DNA of 64,000 bases, taken from NCBI GenBank assembly GCA_018398585.1, contig JAGTTD010000001.1:5458501-5522500 (forward strand), in the 5' to 3' direction. The position numbers were made by a program, and so were the translations under genes. Below the pieces are notes generated by a model. That model saw only the letters and a program-made list of their open reading frames with translations, searched no databases and was not told the origin of the DNA. Positions 57,071-64,000 of the stretch are shown here, in pieces (positions within the stretch are counted from its first letter, which is position 1; each line of letters begins with the position of its first letter). This DNA is from Simmondsia chinensis (lineage: Eukaryota; Streptophyta; Magnoliopsida; Caryophyllales; Simmondsiaceae).

Positions 57071-59125
57071 AGCTGATTAGCGGTTTAAATGATCAGAGTC
57101 GCATAATGAAGTCAAATTTGAGCTTAAATGAGACAAGCTTAAGCTTCAAGGAGCCTAGAAGAAGCGAACTTAGCTCGAGCTCAAGCTAAAACTCGGTGAG
57201 CTCTCAACCAAAGAGTAAGGCTCCTTGATACCACTAGTTAAAACCACCCATAGAATACACAAACCCTACATCGAAGTAACAATCACACAAAAGGGATTGG
57301 AGATAACATCGAAATTTATTGGTTTAGCTGAAGCCTACATCCACGAAAGGGAGCACAATAAATCCACTATACCATTGAAAATTTACATGAGAAGTCTCAA
57401 CTTTCAACCCTAACTCAAACGCTAATAGTAACGTACATATCTATGTGTGTATATAATGCCTCCAACAGTAAACCCTAGTGTGACATGGGCCTAAATATCA
57501 TTAGTCCAATCATGTACATCAAACAATATTCAATACAGCCAGACTCTACACATAACCAACACCAACCATAAGTCAAGCTTCAAGCCTAACGAGCTTGGAC
57601 CCTACTCATTTACACCAATGCAACAAAACCATAATCAACAAGAAAGGAAACTAATCAACCCTTGACTACAACTTTATATTCAACTTTACACATTAAGAAT
57701 CTAAACTCTCACGACAGACATGTACCATATTTCATGCTATGCTAATCAAATACTTTGGACCCACTACCAAAATTGAAAATGGGACTCGATTTTACATATT
57801 TTTTTCTCTCAGATTCTTCAGCAGAAGAAAATAATACATTAATCGGATTATACACTCAAGAAAAAACAGAAGAAAACTATCAGACAAGACAGAGATCACA
57901 ATACCACTGCTTGCTTGTAGCCAATAGTTGTAACATACAGCTGCTGATCCACATTTGAATAGCCCTGAAAATTAAAGCTGCATGGTGAAGCATATTGTTC
58001 AGTTAAAACTTTTGAAATAATTGCTAGACCATAGTTGTTTGGGACTCCTAATTTATGACAAACCCCTTTTTTGGAGATCAATTGTATCGTAAGTTTACTT
58101 CTACTGCATTACATATCATCAATTCGTAATTCAAGAAATAAAAACCTATATGATACAAAAGACATATATTGACTGATTTTATAATATAAATTGAAATTTT
58201 CAAACTGCATTTAAACTCACTTAGACGCCTCCATAACCCAAAAGGGCCCACTCACTGTTCATCAGAACTTGCTTTGCACTCGTATGATCTTAGGACCTGC
58301 CCCAATTAGTTGGTTTCTTTTACATTATCAAAGCTCCCTTTCTGAGATTTTTTTAACGGATGCCGTGACACTTTCAATAACTATCCATGTTTATGTGCCT
58401 TTCTAGTAAGGAAAAAGGGCAATTATGAAGAAATTATTCATTCTTGTATTATCAAAGGGTAATGTAAAATATTTGAGATGTTAATCCTACAAGACACAAG
58501 ACTCTTATTAAGTGAAGTCTAAAACGGAATAGCCATACATAGCCGTCCATTTTTATGGATAGGATAGGCGTTTACGGGATTTGTGTTAGGACGACAACAA
58601 ACACTGAATCCTAAATCAAGAATAGCACACACAAATAAAGGAGATTTAGGGGGGAAAAAGTCAAGGACATCAGAATTTACACGGTTTAGTCGAAGCCTAC
58701 GTCTACGGTTGGAGAGCAACGGAAATCACTATATAAACACAGGATCATGATAGTATTTCTCTCACACTCACTGTTATCTTGTTCGTCTCGCTCACTCTAA
58801 TACACCAGCCACAAGAAGACCGCCATTCACTGCTGTAACATCCTAGAAACTCAACTATGACCAAGAGCCACAATATATGCCACCAAAAGAGAAAAAGAGA
58901 CCCAATAAATTCAACCTTAATGTGGCTGTTATGAGAGATCATCAGTCTCCATACTTAATAATTCGACCTATGACCCACAAACTACAAACACCAGATCACA
59001 AAAATGCAACATAACCTTTGTATTAAAGCTTAAAGCTTACCTTAATTACATACAAGAAAACCAACATACAAAACAACGTACCAAAATGGTGAAACTGACC
59101 TTACAACATGATGGGTGGAGATGGA
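57071..59125. other. Intergenic with repeat fragments, 3' side of REVEILLE gene
   Basis: 57080-57215 is an AGCTCGAG-rich repeat stretch. Two related blocks, ttggtttagctgaagcctac at about 57319 and cggtttagtcgaagcctacg at about 58682, belong to the same recurring motif as at 20230 and 47379, probably LTR-derived on the minus strand. No intact element or gene is seen. Confidence 0.4.
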
Positions 59126-62100
59126 CTATTTAGCAGCCAAACAAGAGACATCATTGTTCTGGTCTTTGATTGTGGCTCCCACGTCAAGCGTCACCGTTTT
59201 GGCATTGACATCATAGGACGAAAGGACCTTCTTCTGCAACAAGCGTTATAAATTTTAAGCATTTTCGTTTTTATCAACAGGTTTGACATAAACCATTGTT
59301 ACAAGAGCAACCGCATTCCTTCTGTCAAAGTGCAGTTTGTCAGTGTTAGGTGCCTTGTGTCAACTTTGTTTCAAAAATCCGGAAGTGTGATTGATTACAC
59401 TAATCTATTGACTTTATTTTGATCAAATCAAATTAACACCGTCACCTTAACAACTGAACATATTTTGTTTATCCCAAATGATTCTCTCTTAGTGACTTTA
59501 AACAATTTTAGAATGACAATGAATTTTTGGAAAACAAAACGTACTTGTTACCGATGATTACTGAGAAAAGTTTCTAATATTTCAATAACTGTAACGCAAG
59601 TTTTTTTCATATTTACACGTGCATACATGAATAGAGCAACTGCGAAGATATATATGAAGAAATCCATTTAAATAAATATTTAAATTAAGATGCCGGCTAT
59701 AATAGAGAAGGTGGAGCACCATTTTTTTGATTTGCCTGGCTTTAAATGAAGAGCATTCAATGTAGCCACAGAACTTGATTAAATTTCACTAGGTTTTAGG
59801 CCCAAACCATGGAATTGGAAAATATGCGATCCACAAATAAGCTTAAGTAGGGTTCCATTGTAAAACCAATTAGCATCAGGTGAATAACTCTCCAAGCTTA
59901 TTTATTGATCTCCTCTTTCACAACTCTAATATGGAATTTATTACTAGACTCACATTTGGAGTCCTTAGCAGTAATATCTTTTATCCACTTTTGATTTTTG
60001 AGAAACTAAAATCAGGTTTAAGAAATGATTTTTTCTTGCCTTTCGTTTTTTGTTTCCATTTTTCACTCAAACTAAGAAAAAAACTACAAACAAAAAACCA
60101 AACACCAAAAGAAATTGTTTCTAAATCCAAGTTTTCAGTTTTCAAAAAAACTAGAAAATGCAAAAAGAAAATGATATCAAACAGAGCCTTAATTATTTCC
60201 AAAATGGTACTTGAATCTTATGCATGGCCAAGGTTAATGAACAAATGAAGAATGGATCATCATTTCATTAATCTCTGTCACTTTCTAATTAGTAATGAGT
60301 CAAGGTCAAGCATATGCATGCCATGTCTCTGACGCAACATTGATGAGGATAAACTATGAAAAGAAAACAGAGACGACAACACTTACAATTGGCTCAAAAT
60401 CAGGGCCAGACAGGTTGAGAGTGAGATTTCTCATCAGTAACAAAACCTGCACCAATTTCAGTGAGTGGCTCAGAGTTCAATCAAATTGGAACCAAGTTAC
60501 CTTGACAATAGGACGCAAGTCACGTCATTATGTAACGGATCTTGACTTGATCGTTGAAAAACAGTACTTTCGCAATGATCTATATAATGCATATAGTATT
60601 TGCTTATTAAGATGTACATGTAGAAATGGTAATATGTTCGACACTATTAGAAGACGTATTGGTCATTTGATTGTATGACTTTCCTTTCCTATTTGTCAAA
60701 AAGTGCAAAAGCAACTCGTGTTCCCTAAAAGACATAATGCAAAACCACCATGATCCGATAGGTAACATCAGCAAAACTACAACCAGGAACTGAAATTCGA
60801 TTCCAAGAATTACATTACAGGAAATTAAGACCACAAAACACTATCTCCAGCATTGAGTGCTACCTGGATATAGAGCCACGCACCAAGCATTTGATTCGTG
60901 GACAGATAAAGAGGCAAGGAGAAAGAGAGGTCAAGACTAGTCCCTCACTTGGAATGCCATAGAGAAGAATGAAAAAGAATGATTCTTTACATCACGCATC
61001 TCCAAAAATTCACACGACCATCTCTTTTTTTCAAAGTTTTAAAAAACCCATTCCCTATTTCAACGTTCCGTAAAAATTTCAAAACTGTGCAGTTAAAAAT
61101 TAGGGTTAGCACGATATTCAGACCTAATTGGATAGATTCTATAGCACCACGAGGAAAAAGCATGATTATTGTAACAACAAACTGGACAGCCCATAGACAG
61201 AAATAGAGTATGTTGCTTAATTACCATCTGGTGTTAAAAAAATTGGGAACAATGAGTAGTTATGTGAAGATCCAGCTACTTCTACAGTTTTTAATGTGAA
61301 CCAGAAGGACAAAAAAATTGTTGTTAGATTACTGCAATGGTCATGGAACATGCAGTCTTGACTTAGGAAAGATGGAGATATGTCACACGGATTAAATTGT
61401 AATTTGTTCATATATCCACGGATCCCACAACTTTCAGATAGATGAAAAATAATGAAATAGGCTTCTAATTTGCTCCATTTCTGCATGTTCATCCCAGTTG
61501 CAAACCTCCTCTTTTGTCTCCTATATGCAAATGAGCCACTAAAGTTATCAACACAAGCTGTTTGTTAATCAAATGAGGCTCTTCATAAGGACCACAACTA
61601 ATAAAATTAATTCTTAACGGAAGTTGTTATTGTTAGTGCCACAACTTGTTGACTCACCGTTTCAAAGTTGATTGGATCCATCTCTTTGAGCTTTTGAACA
61701 TGCCCTTTTGTATCGGGGTCAAAAACACTCCCAATAAAGTTATAAACCTCGGCGAAATCGGGAATACCTGATAAAACACATTCAATATAAGTCAACCAAT
61801 GAGATGGAGATGAAAAAAGTGATCGAGGCCAATTTTCACTGTAAAACTCTTTCCAATCATGTTAAAAATAGCAAAGCACCTCACGACAACTGAAAGGTAA
61901 GAATAAAATTGAAATCGTGGTCTATCTGAGAATTAACGCCGAGAATTCAAACGTAGACGAATACGAATATAAAACGTGCACAAAATTATGAGACAACAGC
62001 GATGGAAAAAGAATTTTTACCTATAAGGTTAACAATCCATAACCAATGACTCTGAACTGTACACCACCTGTCTTACAAACTAACTATACACCTAAAAATA

Positions 62101-62862
62101 TGGAATCATATTGAGGATCCTTACCATGAAGTAGAGAACCTTTCCCTTGCTTTGGTAACTCGGATGCTGGAACAGTTCTACTCGAGCTTCCAATTCCGCT
62201 AACACTGCCTGTAACAGGCGTAAACCCCTTTGATCCAAGATCAGCTGAATCAAGCACAATGCAATAATAAGAGCAGGGAAGTATTTCCTTTCTTTACACA
62301 AATACCAGTATTGACGCTTTAATTTTTTTTTTCCCCCCCCTTTTCTTTTGAACTTAGGTAGGAGTTGGAGGTGGGGTTTGTCAGGATCTGAGTCCAACAG
62401 ACTTGACAGTAGTGCTTCCCAATTCTAGAAGATTATGTTCGCACGTATGGGACAAATGAAAAGACTGACATTAGAAATAGATGCATACATACCTTCAGAC
62501 ACATTAAGATTATGGTCATCTAGGGATGGCATAGCTCCACTTGGGGCAGAATTCATAAGAACAGCAGTGTCATCCCATGTAGGATATCCTGGCACAACAG
62601 AATTTAGCGAAGAAGTATATGCAATGGGTGGGTGCGTCGATCCAGAAACTACCAATGATTACCAAAATCAAAGTCAAGAACTTAAGAACTCCAATAAAAC
62701 CTCAAATATATTAGGACTCTTGTGATAAGCAGACAAACCATTTTTTGGTGCTTTCTGTGGGTAAGGATGAGCAGCTTTCCGCTTGGGGCGAGGCGGTGGC
62801 ACATGTGCAGCTGCCCCATTTTTCTGAACCTTCAAAAAGTATTTCTGTGCATGGCTACGTAT
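59126..62862 (-). CDS. RVE: REVEILLE-type (RVE8/6/4 clade) MYB-like transcription factor, 3' six exons
   Basis: Exons on the minus strand: 62862-62739, 62648-62493, 62244-62125, 61767-61658, 60446-60387 and 59233-59126 (stop TAG). All are GT-AG and in frame, giving 225 codons. They encode the end of the SHAQKYF-class MYB repeat ([16 protein letters not shown]), the clade-specific [18 protein letters not shown], a Ser-rich middle, and the LCL domain [20 protein letters not shown] with [13 protein letters not shown] and [22 protein letters not shown]4/6/8 proteins are nuclear activators of evening-phased clock genes through the evening element. The upstream exons with the first part of the MYB repeat (about 80-90 residues) were not found between 62863 and 64000, so they lie beyond the window. 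An LTR-like sequence starting at 63416 would then sit in the intervening intron. Introns here are long (1.2 kb each for the last two). Confidence 0.9.
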
Positions 62863-63415
62863 CTACAATGCCAATCCAAAAAAAGAAATAAACAAAAGAG
62901 GAAACAGAGTGCGCATAGTCTATCGCTGAATAACATCTACAGATAGGATGACACCTAGTTGTGAATGTGCTAAGACCAAGATGTTTAGGAAGCACATGCT
63001 CAAATGGTGAAACATAAAATCCCCCGAAGTTAGGAATAAAGAAACAAAGAACTTTCACGATTCTTCCAATGAAAACCACCATTAGGCAGCTTAGAGCCCT
63101 TGTACAAACTGCACCCACTGCAGCATGAAACTGCAATCTGCTTATTTCAAATGAAACATCACTATTCAGGCTGGCCTCACTATCAGTTTAAAAGCTCCTG
63201 TGGAACATGCGTGCCTTAAATGACACATGAAATTGGTGGGCACAGAAATAAAGAAAGAACACCCACCATGGTCCAATAAGATTAAACAGAAACTGTTAAA
63301 AACCAGCAAAGATTTTGCAGAAAGAGATTGCGAAAGAAGGTTACATAAAGAAATTCCATGTTCTCTTGTACATCTTTACCATCTTCCCTACCACAGCTGT
63401 ATACCTAGGAGTCAA

Positions 63416-64000
63416 TGTCATGACCCTAGCCCTAACATGGTCCTTGTCATGATCCTTGCCGCAGCCCATGTCACCGTGACCTTGTCATGACAAGACGTAT
63501 ATTAGTACTTTTATTATATTCTCTTATGATTTTGCCCAGAATATTCTAAAATGATCTAGGCTTCTCGAATAGTCCTCATGTGTAATAGCTTAAGAGTAGT
63601 AGTAATTACTTAAGATAATATCTAAAAGCCTTGTAAGGACAAACCACTTGGGAAAGGGTGCTTTAGTGCACGGTTTGCCAAAAGGGACGTGTCCCTAGGG
63701 ATTAACACATGTGTAAAATGAATCTAGACATCTTGTATCTAGACTCAAATTAATGTTGCTTGTAGTCCCTAGGCACCGGATGGTGAAGGGGTGCTTGGAG
63801 GAGCCGGTTCATGTGGCCTTCCTTGGCTATAAATAGGTGACTTGTTATCAGTTGTAATCATCCAAAAAAAATCTTATGAACGAAATATTCTCTTACTTTC
63901 CCTTCTCAATTACTCTAAGTTTCTCATCCCAATTATCTATTTCTTCTCTCTCATCTCCAATCTAACTTCCAAACTCTCTCATTCTTGTCAATTTCTTAAA
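63416..64000 (+). mobile_element. LTR-like sequence, runs off the window end
   Basis: It opens with tgtcatgaccctagccc after cctaggagtcaa and shows an LTR-style layout: a TATA box (tataaatag, 63829-63837) followed by a CT-rich leader (63890-63990). Repeated gtcatga words occur near its start. No second LTR, primer site or duplication can be seen because the window ends. It probably lies within an intron of the REVEILLE gene, in the opposite orientation. Confidence 0.55.

Noticed and set aside
60295..60678. Plus-strand open frame of 127 codons
   Set aside because: Antisense to the REVEILLE exon at 60446-60387; no family resemblance.
62435..62725. Plus-strand open frame of 96 codons
   Set aside because: Antisense to REVEILLE exon 62648-62493 and its introns.
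1..64000. CRISPR array, bacterial operon or biosynthetic cluster
   Set aside because: No spaced direct repeats of that kind, no prokaryotic genes; introns and plant families show nuclear plant DNA.

Overview
The window is nuclear DNA from a flowering plant, most likely a woody eudicot. It is AT-rich and gene-poor (five recognisable protein-coding loci in 64 kb), has GT-AG introns and plant-specific gene families, and is crowded with nested retroelements and MITEs. No bacterial, organellar or viral genome signature is seen.

Genes, left to right: an intronless multiple-C2-domain/transmembrane protein (MCTP) at 4220-7264 (-); a three-exon actin-depolymerizing factor at 30540-31508 (+) whose first coding exon is only the ATG; a ten-exon double-AP2 transcription factor of the TOE1/RAP2.7 type at 40560-45009 (-) with a miR172 target site in its last exon; ribosomal protein uL4 (RPL4) at 52887-55206 (-), with one apparent extra base near its N-terminus and a TATA plus palindromic site-II promoter; and the 3' six exons of a REVEILLE (RVE8/6/4-clade) MYB-like clock gene at 59126-62862 (-), whose 5' exons lie beyond the window behind an LTR-like sequence that begins at 63416. 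They do not form a cluster; each is an ordinary single plant gene.

The unusual content is in the repeats. (1) A SINE family has a head that is a reverse-oriented or forward-oriented copy of 5S rRNA (A-box to C-box and the 3' end). Its tail, ending in (TTG)n, is shared with RTE-clade LINEs that are also present here (34804-35492 and 45832-48620). Several copies have clear target-site duplications. (2) A miniature LTR retroelement family has about 72-bp LTRs and a tRNA-iMet-type primer site. A minimal copy is about 291 bp (18627-18917). An 809-bp copy (16503-17311) has a perfect 5-bp TSD and carries a captured, circularly permuted copia reverse-transcriptase fragment between two copies of its primer-binding site. 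(3) There is a solo LTR with a CATTA duplication, an L1 fragment with a 14-bp duplication nested in a foldback element, at least three MITE types, and tRNA-type SINEs.

Region by region: 1-3.7 kb copia-like LTR remnants with a 5S-SINE; 4.2-7.3 MCTP; 7.3-30 kb intergenic, MITEs, mini-LTR elements, L1 and SINE pieces; 30.5-31.5 ADF; 31.5-40.5 intergenic with LINE, SINE, solo LTR and gypsy remnants; 40.5-45 TOE-like gene with transposon-laden introns; 45.4-48.6 nested RTE LINE with 5S-SINEs; 48.6-52.9 low-complexity intergenic; 52.9-55.4 RPL4; 55.4-59.1 intergenic; 59.1-62.9 RVE; 63.4-64.0 LTR.
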